Below are positions 35,897 to 44,400 of a stretch of 64,000 nucleotides of DNA, one piece after another. Each line of letters starts with the position of its first letter. The first letter of the stretch is position 1. The notes under the pieces were generated by a model. The model did no database searches. It was given only the letters and a program-made list of their open reading frames with translations, and was not told the DNA's origin. The translations under genes were made by a program, and so were the position numbers. The stretch comes from JAWKZG01 sp041396125 (GTDB lineage: Bacteria; Pseudomonadota; Gammaproteobacteria; Competibacterales; Competibacteraceae). The stretch is taken from contig JAWKZG010000011.1 of assembly GCA_041396125.1 (NCBI GenBank), positions 62,001-126,000 of the forward strand, in the 5' to 3' direction.

Positions 35897-36700
35897 TTAT
35901 TGTTCCAGTGCACGAAACAGGAAATGACTGGTTTCCGGATTTGATGCATCCAGCATATCGTCGCTGAGATAAAATCGCAGCTGTTTAGCGCTGGGTAACT
36001 TAATGTCTTCGGGGGTCAACCTGGCGCGCCCGCCGTGCCAGCCCGTTGCCACTTCGGCCGGGTCATAAGTCTTATGAATGTATTTTTTGATAGCATGTTT
36101 GGCACTAAGAAACAGATAGTGCTTCATGATGAAAGACTGGGGATACATGGCAAGCGAGGGGAATCGTATCAGATGCCCACCCGACCAGGCTAATTCGGCT
36201 TTGGTCTCCAGTTTTTTCCAGGCGTTTAAACGATGCGGGAAAGCAGGCAAGAATGGATAATAGTGACGCATCGTCTGCAAGTAATCCGGATGGTCGTGAT
36301 CCGGGTTCTCAACCGTCGGAACAAAAGTAAACTCCTGGAAATTGACAGCGTTATAACCTTGCCGATCAACCTCCTGTAAAGCACTGGCCAGAGTTTGCCC
36401 AGACTGTGGTGGCAATCGAATTTCATCAGCATCGACGTGCATAAACCAGTCTGCTTCCAGCGACATCGCCAATTGTTCCTTTCGCTCCAGAATCGGCCGC
36501 CAGCTATAGATGCCCTGGCGTGGCATCGCTTCGATACCGACGACGCCCCGATGCAGATATTCACGGGCAATATCGGGAGTAGCATCGGTTGATTCATTAT
36601 CAATGAGATAGACCTGCACCCCCTGCTCAAGCAGATGTTCAATGCAGTTGCGGATAAAACGAGCTTCGTTGTAAACCGCTAATAGCGCAATAATTCGCAT
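35897..36700 (-). CDS. family 2-like glycosyltransferase
   Basis: A 267-residue GT-A-fold glycosyltransferase. It begins RIIALLAVYNEARFI, has DNESTDATPD (nucleotide binding) and the metal-binding DxD in HVDADEIR near residue 93. It has no membrane segment. It starts 3 nt after the sulfotransferase stop and is last in a three-gene minus-strand cluster, so it probably acts on the same surface glycan. Donor and acceptor sugars are unknown. Confidence 0.82.
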   Translation of the reverse strand: MRIIALLAVYNEARFIRNCIEHLLEQGVQVYLIDNESTDATPDIAREYLHRGVVGIEAMPRQGIYSWRPILERKEQLAMSLEADWFMHVDADEIRLPPQSGQTLASALQEVDRQGYNAVNFQEFTFVPTVENPDHDHPDYLQTMRHYYPFLPAFPHRLNAWKKLETKAELAWSGGHLIRFPSLAMYPQSFIMKHYLFLSAKHAIKKYIHKTYDPAEVATGWHGGRARLTPEDIKLPSAKQLRFYLSDDMLDASNPETSHFLFRALEQ

Positions 36701-36703
36701 GCA

Positions 36704-37312
36704 TCAATCCTCGAAGCGATACCCAAAACGCCGAATATAATCTGCATAGTGTGCCTCTACCAGTCCGCGTGTTGCCGAATCGTAATGCGCCTGATACGGT
36801 CCATGACGAGAGGGGTTAACGTGCGGCAACGGCCGAGGTTGCAAGCCTATATGGCGGCATACCTCATCAAAATCCATTTGTAGCCGCTCGAAGCGGATGA
36901 AGTGATCAATGGCATAAACGCCATCCAGGGTGATGAACTCTTCGATGGGTGCATCTGTGAACCAGAAGGGGGAACGAATATACGCCTCGAACGATTGGGT
37001 TTTGCAAAACTGGAGCAGCTCATACCAGTAAGGATTTCGCTCACGGATGCCAGCCATTTCGTCCGGGGTGCGTTGCAATTGAGCATTGTACCAATAAGCC
37101 GAGACTTCCAGATCCCAGGGGTTACGGATCACAGTAAACGTTGTATACGTTTGTATTGTATGGGTGCCATAAACACGCCGATACTCGTGCAACCGTCCGT
37201 GATGGTTGGATCGAACCGTGGCCGTTTGCTCATCGCCCAACGCTTGCTGGATACTGGAACCCGCCATTTTCGGGATATGGATAAAAATATAGCGATACTT
37301 ATGATTGATCAT
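36704..37312 (-). CDS. sulfotransferase family 2-like protein
   Basis: A 202-residue PAPS-dependent sulfotransferase. The 5'-phosphosulfate loop appears as HIPKMAGSSI and the 3'-phosphate site as VIRNPWDLEVSAYW. These proteins add sulfate to carbohydrate or lipid acceptors. I chose the ATG at 37312 because IFIHIPK is the conserved N-terminus; a frame extension to 37342 is possible. The start overlaps the upstream glycosyltransferase-like gene by 14 nt, so the two are translationally coupled. Confidence 0.82.
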   Translation of the reverse strand: MINHKYRYIFIHIPKMAGSSIQQALGDEQTATVRSNHHGRLHEYRRVYGTHTIQTYTTFTVIRNPWDLEVSAYWYNAQLQRTPDEMAGIRERNPYWYELLQFCKTQSFEAYIRSPFWFTDAPIEEFITLDGVYAIDHFIRFERLQMDFDEVCRHIGLQPRPLPHVNPSRHGPYQAHYDSATRGLVEAHYADYIRRFGYRFED

Positions 37313-37991
37313 GCAGGCAATACCGTTCGTACAAGCGACCAATCATCAGGTCTTCGGACCCATGCAGTGCATACTGGTGTTCTTGTGCCATGGTTGCACC
37401 GTGACGTGCGATAAAGCCGCAAAATTGCTGCCCTAAGGCATAGAATTTACCGGCGTAATAAGATATTTCATCGCGCTCGCCAAAGATCTGCTCAAGATCA
37501 AGCGTCGGTAGGCCTTTCACTTTAGCCCATTGCGCTATGCCATCACGGCTCGCATGCTGCCAGTGCAGGCCAATATATTCGCTGTCATAAAAGTCGGGAT
37601 CGAAGATGAGACGCTCTACAGCATCCAGATTGAACACACGATTAAGCTGCTCGCTGGGACGATTCGAAGGCCGACGGGCGTAGTCAACCAGTGTGCAGTC
37701 CAGTTTGAGCAGGTAATTAAAATCGAAATGCGCATGGCAGTAATCAAGCATGGCATGTGTCTTGATTGACAAACTATCGTAGGCTTCCGGACAGCTCAGG
37801 ATCAGCCGCCCATCCTGTAAGGTGTGAGATGCCAGTTCAGGCTCAGCATACACTTCAAGGATACGTATCCGCTTTGCAGCGGCTACACGGGCATAAAACC
37901 GGCTCGACTTGAGTTGCTCAAGATAGAGTCTGTCAGCTTCGCAGGTATAGATACATAGTAGCAGACTGGCCGGTAGTGCAGCAGCGTTCAT
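37299..37991 (-). CDS. GT31/galactosyltransferase-like protein
   Basis: A 230-residue protein resembling beta-1,3-galactosyltransferases (GT31): a CPEAYDSLSIKTHAMLDYC block, then YLLKLDCTLVD at the usual place of the DxD motif (here the acidic pattern is altered to D-C-T), and a C-terminal ALHGSEDLMIGRLYE block like the ED-V-x-G motif. The N-terminus (LPASLLLCIYTC) may be a strand of the fold rather than a signal. It is the first gene of the cluster with the sulfotransferase and GT2-like genes. Moderately confident. Confidence 0.6.
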   Translation of the reverse strand: MNAAALPASLLLCIYTCEADRLYLEQLKSSRFYARVAAAKRIRILEVYAEPELASHTLQDGRLILSCPEAYDSLSIKTHAMLDYCHAHFDFNYLLKLDCTLVDYARRPSNRPSEQLNRVFNLDAVERLIFDPDFYDSEYIGLHWQHASRDGIAQWAKVKGLPTLDLEQIFGERDEISYYAGKFYALGQQFCGFIARHGATMAQEHQYALHGSEDLMIGRLYERYCLHDQS

Positions 37992-38053
37992 AGTTTGTTT
38001 TGAACAATGTTGGGTTGCGGTTCACAACGTCGATAACCCGCAATCGACCGCGC

Positions 38054-38977
38054 CTACTCAGATGGCGTTTCTGCTGTAGTCACACCCACTGCCTCTTGTA
38101 ACAGGCGCTGCAAAACTGATGCATTAACCTTGACAGCTTCGGCAGGATTCAGCGTGGTCAGGAAATCCTGTTCAAGCTGTTTTTCATAGTCGACCACCAG
38201 TCCTTCGATAATTTTCCCCTTGACCTCCTCAAACGGTTTTTGCCGTGCTTCCTCGCTATCGAGCAGGCGCAGAATATGAAAGCCTCCCCGCGATTCGAGC
38301 ACATCAGTAACCTGACCTGTCTCGGTCAACTCAAACGCAGCACCCACCAGAGGGTTACTCGGCACGACCCGGGCTGTCAGCCAGTCGGGAAACGCCCCAC
38401 CGCGTTCGGCATTGGGTCCATCTGAATACTGCTTTGCCAGTTCCGCGAAGGATTCTCCGGCCTTTACACGAGCCAGCAATTGTTCGGCTTCCTGGCGGGC
38501 AGCGTTTTTATCTCCGGCCTGGATTTCGACAAAGATTTGTGCAATCTTGATACGACGCGGACTGCGATAGCGTTGAGATTTGACCTGATAATGTTCCAGG
38601 GCCAGCTGCTCAAAATCAGGCAGATTCTGCTGCACAATAAAATGTTTTAAAAGCGCCCGTTGTAGAATAGCCTGCCGTGCCTGGCGCAGTTCCCAGGCTA
38701 TTGCAGGGTCTTCTTCCAGCGCTTCAGCCTGGGCCTGGCGCTCTACCTCATGCAAACGAATCAGGTTTTGCACCAGTTCACCTGCTTTGGCAGGGTCTGC
38801 CAGCATAGATTGAATCTCTTCAGTTGGCATTCCTGCCAGGATCTGCGCTATCTCTTGTGCTGTTACCTGAGTATCTCCGGCCGTCAACACGGGCACCGTG
38901 TCTGCTTCATCAGCGGCCAACACTTGGCACTGCAGTCCCAGCCACATGGCCATTCCCAATATCAGACTGACTCTCAC
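38054..38977 (-). CDS. periplasmic parvulin-type peptidyl-prolyl isomerase (PpiC/SurA-like)
   Basis: A 307-residue exported foldase. It has a signal peptide (cleavage near VLAADE), an N-terminal helical chaperone part (about 30-135), one parvulin domain at about 143-240 with IAQIFVEI, FAELAKQYSDGPNAERGGAFPDW and RGGFHILRL, and a C-terminal helix. It lies directly downstream of a large secreted protein gene with a terminator in between, and 62 nt upstream of the glycan-modifying cluster. This suggests a dedicated role in folding that secreted protein. Confidence 0.88.
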   Translation of the reverse strand: MRVSLILGMAMWLGLQCQVLAADEADTVPVLTAGDTQVTAQEIAQILAGMPTEEIQSMLADPAKAGELVQNLIRLHEVERQAQAEALEEDPAIAWELRQARQAILQRALLKHFIVQQNLPDFEQLALEHYQVKSQRYRSPRRIKIAQIFVEIQAGDKNAARQEAEQLLARVKAGESFAELAKQYSDGPNAERGGAFPDWLTARVVPSNPLVGAAFELTETGQVTDVLESRGGFHILRLLDSEEARQKPFEEVKGKIIEGLVVDYEKQLEQDFLTTLNPAEAVKVNASVLQRLLQEAVGVTTAETPSE

Positions 38978-39016
38978 GTTACAACCTCTATACCGCTACA
39001 ATCTAAACCCATAACT

Positions 39017-39042
39017 AAAAAAGGAGCGGCTTGCGCCGCCCC
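39017..39042 (-). terminator. intrinsic terminator after the large secreted-protein gene
   Basis: On minus, an 8-bp stem (GGGGCGGC / GCCGCTCC, one G-U pair) with a GCAA tetraloop is followed by TTTTTT. It sits 65 nt past the stop of the upstream gene and before ppiC. A smaller hairpin (AAGCCGC / GCGGCTT-type, about 39051-39071) precedes it. Confidence 0.85.
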
Positions 39043-39106
39043 CGAATTTGTAAGCCGTTTAAGCGGCTTTAACTAGACAAGGATTATTAAGGTCTAATTC
39101 CCTTTC

Positions 39107-41290
39107 TCAAAAACCCCAAACAGTTTGTGGCAGCGGAAAGTTGAATATCAATTCAGGTTGAGCCGGGACGAGGTCACCTGAAATCCGCACATCACGCTTG
39201 TAGCCATGATCCACAGCTGTGGCGTAGTTGGCCTGCTGACCACCCAGGTTGTAAACTCCCAGACCAAAACCGATGACCGGCATACCGCGATAGGTCACGT
39301 AATTCTCAGGCACTATGGTGAACATCGGGTTGGTACCTGGAACAGCCGGATCGCCTGCTGCGGGAAAATCTACATCGACGTCACAAACTGGCGCTGAAGC
39401 TTCCTCTGGCTCCTCGTCATCAATGGCCAGGAAAGGCTGGGCATAAGGACCGACCAGCAATAACGTGTTAGGCAATGACACTAGAGCCCCAGGGAGCATC
39501 TGAACGCCAGCAAGGGTGTCATCCGTTATTTCAAAAATGATCTCACTAACCCCATTCCCGATCGGATCTACATCGCCTACCTGAACGCCAGCAGGAGTAC
39601 AAATAGCTTGCGGATCAAGAGGACCAGCACACGGCCCTGGGGCAGTAGCGTTACCAGTATTCGTTAACACATCAAAGAGGCAGTACTCTTGGAAAACACC
39701 ACCACCATCACGCAGGAATATCGTCTCGCCCAAATTGTAGGTGAGATCGATGGGTGGCAGATCATCGTAAGTCTGATTGCCACGCGCATCGCTGCCCAAA
39801 CCGGCATCTGCTTGATCACCAGTGAAGGTCAGTTCCATCCAGCCCAGCCATTCACCGGGTGAATACGGCACTGGCATTTGCGACTGCGGGACATTGGTGA
39901 CTACCTGCGAACCCAGACGGTTGGCCGGGAACAACGGACCACGGCTTTCTCCTCTGAAGGTAATCACGTTAACTTCATAGGGCAGGTTGTTATTGGGCTG
40001 ACATGCGGTGTCCTGTCCAATACCGGAGACGCAACCTGTTACACGCTCTTCACGGTTCCATAATGCGGTGTGAATCGGAGTACCGCCATCGGTGAAAGGC
40101 GCAATCGCCGGCTCACCGTCACCCAGATACGGATAGTAGTAATTGTTGGAAGGCGGATAGCGAGTTGGGAACGTAACGACCCATTCCGTCTCGAAAACAG
40201 AAACGCTGGCACCATTTGTTTCCCGTGCAGCCCACTCATTGATGACCGAACGACGGGTCAACACTGCGGAAACCGCATCAATACCATCATCCCACTCATC
40301 AACCACTGTGGTCGGGCCAGGCACTTGCAGATCACCGCCCAACAGCACGATTTCTTCAACAAAATTCAGTAGATTGAAGGGAGTGTCCACTTGAACCTGC
40401 GACACAGGCGGCCACGCAAAATTCAGATCTGGTGCATCTTCATCATACAAAGCTGCAATCAACGGCGAACCGAAGTCATCTGGATACGTGAAATCAGGCG
40501 GTGCCGTGAAGAATTCGCCCAACAGCGCTGGCACTGAATCGTCAATCCCGACCGGGTTGAAGAAATTCGCCAACATGACCGGATCGTAGCCCATACCCTG
40601 TCCGGTTGAGGCATTAATCAGATAGCCATTAGCTTTCAGCGTATTGTTTGGCTCCAGGAACTGTAATGATGTCGCCAAATAATTCGAGAAGCTGCTGGCA
40701 CCCGGTGTGAAGGCAGCACCAAAGCGCTGACAATCCGGGGTGTCATCAGGACCGTGCAGAGTATCTGCGTACAGATCAGTGGCGACGTTGAGCAACGGGC
40801 CGGTACGCCCAAGACTGATCATCTCAACGTGCCCTTCTTCTGCACCATCTGCTTTGAAAGTGACGTATTTACGGTTGGTATCCGGTACTGAAACCCAACC
40901 ACTCAGGTTACCGGGTGATGGAGCAGGTGCCAGACATGAGGTATCCCATGTGATTAAACCTGGGTTGCCATTGCCATCAACATTGCTGTCCGTCCAGGCT
41001 ACCCACATATCCCGCGGAGAAAGAGCTACAACAAAGTCCAGCACGTCTTCGCTGTCGGCTGCCCGACGAAAGCGAACCTTGACCGGCACCATGTCATCAC
41101 TGGTGTTAATGATGCGGAAGAAGGTTTGCCACCCTGCCCTGGCCGTATAGTACTGGTAAAGAGCAACCTCTCCCAGTCCGTCATCGGCCAAGTTCACCGC
41201 TTGAGATGTCGGCGCCCACAATGCCCCCCCCGCTAATGCGGAGGTGATGGCAAGCGCCCCACCCAATTTACGCAGAAATTTTGCTGACAT
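39107..41290 (-). CDS. large secreted protein of unknown function (possible surface protein)
   Basis: A 727-residue exported protein I do not recognise. The signal peptide is clear (KFLRKLGGALAITSALAGG, cleavage near SQA-VNL). The mature part is acidic, rich in Asp, Asn, Gly, Pro and aromatic residues, with few Cys and many short beta-type segments; no membrane anchor, repeat or catalytic motif is obvious. I chose ATG 41290 (MSAKF) because its AGGAG site is correctly spaced; ATG 41296 is two codons upstream. A strong terminator follows, implying high independent expression. Composition and neighbours (foldase, glycosyltransferases, sulfotransferase) would fit an S-layer or other surface protein, which is inference. 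Confidence 0.7.
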   Translation of the reverse strand: MSAKFLRKLGGALAITSALAGGALWAPTSQAVNLADDGLGEVALYQYYTARAGWQTFFRIINTSDDMVPVKVRFRRAADSEDVLDFVVALSPRDMWVAWTDSNVDGNGNPGLITWDTSCLAPAPSPGNLSGWVSVPDTNRKYVTFKADGAEEGHVEMISLGRTGPLLNVATDLYADTLHGPDDTPDCQRFGAAFTPGASSFSNYLATSLQFLEPNNTLKANGYLINASTGQGMGYDPVMLANFFNPVGIDDSVPALLGEFFTAPPDFTYPDDFGSPLIAALYDEDAPDLNFAWPPVSQVQVDTPFNLLNFVEEIVLLGGDLQVPGPTTVVDEWDDGIDAVSAVLTRRSVINEWAARETNGASVSVFETEWVVTFPTRYPPSNNYYYPYLGDGEPAIAPFTDGGTPIHTALWNREERVTGCVSGIGQDTACQPNNNLPYEVNVITFRGESRGPLFPANRLGSQVVTNVPQSQMPVPYSPGEWLGWMELTFTGDQADAGLGSDARGNQTYDDLPPIDLTYNLGETIFLRDGGGVFQEYCLFDVLTNTGNATAPGPCAGPLDPQAICTPAGVQVGDVDPIGNGVSEIIFEITDDTLAGVQMLPGALVSLPNTLLLVGPYAQPFLAIDDEEPEEASAPVCDVDVDFPAAGDPAVPGTNPMFTIVPENYVTYRGMPVIGFGLGVYNLGGQQANYATAVDHGYKRDVRISGDLVPAQPELIFNFPLPQTVWGF

Positions 41291-42034
41291 CAGCATCTCT
41301 CCTTTATTATTCCAATTGAGCCACATTTAAAAACAAAGAGGGATTTTACTACAAAAACAAATTTTCATACCATCTTCACCCTTCCCGACACTTTAAAACT
41401 CTTACTGAGATCATTGCAACCGGAAACACCTTAGCCGCAGTTGCGAAAATGACACAAATCATGCGAAACAACCTCCCTCCGTCAACATCAACGTATCATA
41501 ACAACAACATCTTGGCAACTGCTATGCACCCAGATCGTGGGCGTTTTTGCAACGATCTTACGGATCAAACCATTACTGAATATGGCTTGCGAACTTATCT
41601 CTTTGTGTGAAAACAACTTAACTTTTAAAGCTGAATCAGGTAAATACACTTTATCTTTAAAGATACAGCCTAATGATACACTGAAAATAACCAATATTCA
41701 GAAAATAATCAATATTCCGGTACTGCTTACCGCAAAGCGATCAAAACTATCCTATAAATTTCAAACAGCTTTAACAGGGTTGCACTTCAATTGACCCTGT
41801 TACCCTGTTGATCAGCACGTTGTTGGAGCACTGCAACTCACTGTACACCACTTACCCCCACCTGGCTCAACACTTAGCTCGTTCGCCACACACAACCCAG
41901 GCATTGTTTTCCAAATGATACCTGCTATGCGAACAACACACTTTGCCCATTACTTGCTCCGTTAGCAAGCAAGAGTGCATCACAAAGCATTACTTTTCAA
42001 ACACCGCATAGCTTATCAAGCCAGAAATATCAGC
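41291..42034. other. AT-rich intergenic stretch, no supported gene
   Basis: About 740 bp between two minus-strand genes, clearly richer in A+T than the flanking DNA. A plus-strand open frame at 41537-41794 (85 codons) is present, but it lacks a clear ribosome site and a recognisable domain, so I do not call it. The upstream promoter of the large secreted-protein gene must lie at its left end. I see no RNA gene. Confidence 0.5.
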
Positions 42035-42613
42035 CTAGAAATCCGGTACATACCACCATACACCATCGCGCAGCAGCCAATCTTCATGCACTGTTGTGGA
42101 TGCTTTCTGTGGCAAACCAGCAATCATTAGACTGTACTCCAGAAGTACGGCTACCTTTGCTACTGAAATGGAATCTGAATCAGCATCACTTTCCTTGTCT
42201 TTCTCGTCTTCCTTGAAGCTCACCTCCTGAACCTTGGCTGCATCCCAATTAATTGCATTACCGAAATTACGTCCAAACTGCTCTTTTGAGTACAACGCCC
42301 GGTACGATGGCGTATTAAATTCATATGCACCGTCGAAATCACGTCTTATCAAAGCTTGCCAGCGGGATTCAACCCGTTCTTTGAGACTAAGTTCAAGATC
42401 GTTACTCTCAGTATCGACACTCGCCTGATCAGACTGTAGCTCAACACTTTTTGGCACCCGCTCCGCCGAAGCCTGTACCGCTTTAGGTGAAGTATCAGCT
42501 TGAGGCTCATCAGGCTGCTCAACACTGCTAGCAACACCAAGAAACATAAGCAAAAAAAGGCCAGTCAGCAGCCCACACCACCGCTGAAAATTAAAAAAAA
42601 CTATTGTACTCAT
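42035..42613 (-). CDS. hypothetical envelope protein with C-terminal NTF2-like part
   Basis: A 192-residue open frame from the ATG at 42613 (42628 is an alternative). It has a hydrophobic N-terminal segment (LLTGLFLLMFLGVASS) that may be a signal or anchor, then a low-complexity linker rich in Ser, Glu, Gln and Asp (about 33-80), and a C-terminal part (VESRWQALIRRDFDGAYEF to the end VWWYVPDF) whose pattern resembles SnoaL/NTF2-like folds. No precise family. It stands alone in the AT-rich stretch. Confidence 0.6.
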   Translation of the reverse strand: MSTIVFFNFQRWCGLLTGLFLLMFLGVASSVEQPDEPQADTSPKAVQASAERVPKSVELQSDQASVDTESNDLELSLKERVESRWQALIRRDFDGAYEFNTPSYRALYSKEQFGRNFGNAINWDAAKVQEVSFKEDEKDKESDADSDSISVAKVAVLLEYSLMIAGLPQKASTTVHEDWLLRDGVWWYVPDF

Positions 42614-42673
42614 TACTTTTTGCAGCAAATTCCAAACAGTTTTAAAAATTCAAGTAGTTTGAATTAACCAAAA

Positions 42674-42712
42674 CGCTTTATGCATGAATCACATGGGTGA
42701 TTCACATAAGCG
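42674..42712. repeat. imperfect inverted repeat, operator- or hairpin-like
   Basis: Left arm CGCTTTATG-CA-TGAATCAC and right arm GTGATTCA-CATAAGCG surround a 4-nt spacer ATGG. The inner 8 bp are perfect and the outer 8 bp match after small bulges. It lies 61-99 bp upstream of the start of the minus-strand hypothetical gene, where a regulator could bind. Confidence 0.55.
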
Positions 42713-43332
42713 AATCAAGTAAACATAAACCAGCAAATTCAAAAAGATAGATCAACATAAAATTTACGCGCCGAAACGGGTAATACTCACTACATTGAAC
42801 AATTATCTTTCATTTAACACCCAATACTTTAGGCATAAAAAATATGCCCTTGTATCAAAATTTAACAAAAACCGTGTCTGATGTCAATCAATATTGTATC
42901 TTTTTTCCAAAAAAGTATTTTTTTTACAACAAATGAACACGACTCCTTATATATCCCATACATCACTCTAAAAATATAATATTTTCCTTGTCATTCAGAT
43001 ACCCATCGACAGGTAAATTTTAGATAGCTCAAGTGTAAAGGATGATAGCGAACTACATAAGCGCATACTGCAGATGGATCACTGGCGCACGAATCAGAAG
43101 TAATCAGGACACCAAGGCTGCGATCACCAACAGGCATTGGTGAAAGAGTTGTTTTACAGGGAAACAGGATGATATGCAATCAGATGTGCTACGGGTTTGT
43201 AAACGCCAAAGCTATCAAGTTTAAATTTTGTTGTTAAGCGATTGTTTAAATCTTTTTCAATTGTCTTATTTTAGAAAACCAGCGTAGGCAAGGCACGATA
43301 TTCCGCTGGCCAGCATCATGCCATCACCAACC

Positions 43333-43346
43333 GGATATTAATATCC
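43333..43346. repeat. 14-bp perfect palindrome past the gbuA stop
   Basis: GGATATTAATATCC is fully self-complementary, and a third AATATCC copy follows at about 43355. It lies about 80 bp beyond the gbuA-like stop codon. It could be a protein-binding site or part of a 3' structure; nothing else identifies it. Confidence 0.35.
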
Positions 43347-43426
43347 TATACGGCAATATCCTCATACCAGAGGAAAATTCGGGCCTTACCTTTGCTTCGT
43401 TCAGTGTACCTGTGCAGACAATCGTA

Positions 43427-44380
43427 TTAGCGCCGATAAGTGACTCCCGGCAGCACACAGAGCATTTCGAACAGCAGGTTAGCCGCTGTCAACGAGGTAT
43501 TACCGCTCGGATCGTAAGGTGGTGAAACTTCCACCAGATCGCCGCCGATAATATCCAGGCCTCGGCAACCTCGAATGATTTCCAGCCCCTGATGAATAGT
43601 CAGGCCGCCGATTTCGGGGGTGCCGGTGCCCGGTGCGAAAGCTGGGTCCAGGCCGTCAATATCGAACGTAATGTACACCGGCCCGGCACCCAGCTGCTCA
43701 CGCACTTCGCTCATTAAGGGTGCCAGTGATTTGTACCAGCATTCCTCGGCTTCCACCACCCGCACACCTTGTTCGCGCGGCCAGTCGAAATCGTCTGCAG
43801 CATAACCGGTCGCTCGCAGACCGATCTGCACCATCCGGCTGGGCTCAATCAGCCCTTCTTCGATAGCACGCCGGAACGGCGTACCGTGTGCGACCGGTTC
43901 ACCGAACATGGCATCGTTGATATCGGCATGGGCATCGACGTGAACCACACCAACCGGGCCATGTTGTTTTTCCATTGCGCGCAGAATCGGCAGGGCAATC
44001 GTATGATCGCCGCCCAGTGTCAACGGTTTGCAGCCATGGCTGAGTATCTCATCGTAAGCGGCTTCAATGATCTCGATGCTGGCGGTAAGATTAAAAGTGT
44101 TGATTGCCACATCGCCAATATCCGCGACTTGCAGCGAATCAAACGGCGCCGCGCGGGTCGCCATATTGTACGGCCGGATCAGGCAGGATTCGGCCCGGAT
44201 CTGGCGCGGCCCAAAGCGCGTACCGGCACGATTGGACGTGCCAATATCAAAAGGGACACCGACAAAACAGGCATCCAGTCCCGCTGCGGTGGGAGCTGTC
44301 GGCAGCCGCATCATAGTGGCATGACCGCCAAAACGCGGCATTTGATTGCCGCCCAGGGGTTGATTGAGTTTGTTGCTCAT
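43427..44380 (-). CDS. gbuA: guanidinobutyrase (ureohydrolase family)
   Basis: A 317-residue Mn2+-dependent ureohydrolase that splits 4-guanidinobutyrate to urea and 4-aminobutyrate. Metal ligands are visible in GGDHT, VDAHADIND and FDIDGLDPAFAPGTGTPE. The N-terminal LNQPLGGNQMPRFGG and the AEECWYKSLAPLM stretch resemble the GbuA guanidinobutyrase subgroup rather than SpeB agmatinase. It is the last gene of the minus-strand operon after the monooxygenase and amidase genes, which would produce exactly its substrate from arginine. Subgroup assignment is from recalled similarity, so moderate. Confidence 0.85.
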   Translation of the reverse strand: MSNKLNQPLGGNQMPRFGGHATMMRLPTAPTAAGLDACFVGVPFDIGTSNRAGTRFGPRQIRAESCLIRPYNMATRAAPFDSLQVADIGDVAINTFNLTASIEIIEAAYDEILSHGCKPLTLGGDHTIALPILRAMEKQHGPVGVVHVDAHADINDAMFGEPVAHGTPFRRAIEEGLIEPSRMVQIGLRATGYAADDFDWPREQGVRVVEAEECWYKSLAPLMSEVREQLGAGPVYITFDIDGLDPAFAPGTGTPEIGGLTIHQGLEIIRGCRGLDIIGGDLVEVSPPYDPSGNTSLTAANLLFEMLCVLPGVTYRR

Positions 44381-44400
44381 GGTTTCAGTGCCTCTGCTGA

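Larger units (their letters stand above)
42614..43426. other. AT-rich gene-poor region
   Basis: About 810 bp with no convincing coding frame. It contains A/T runs (near 42900-42935), a long imperfect inverted repeat (42674-42712), a 6-bp hairpin CACCAA/TTGGTG near 43125-43142 and a 14-bp palindrome at 43333-43346. The base composition differs strongly from neighbouring genes. A 62-codon minus-strand frame at 42991-43179 is not supported. Confidence 0.5.

Noticed and set aside
41537..41794. 85-codon plus-strand frame in the AT-rich region
   Set aside because: No convincing ribosome site, no domain; can arise by chance.
43427..44380. Calling this ureohydrolase an agmatinase
   Set aside because: Its N-terminus and middle block resemble guanidinobutyrase, and a separate SpeB-like gene is present at 50082-51045.
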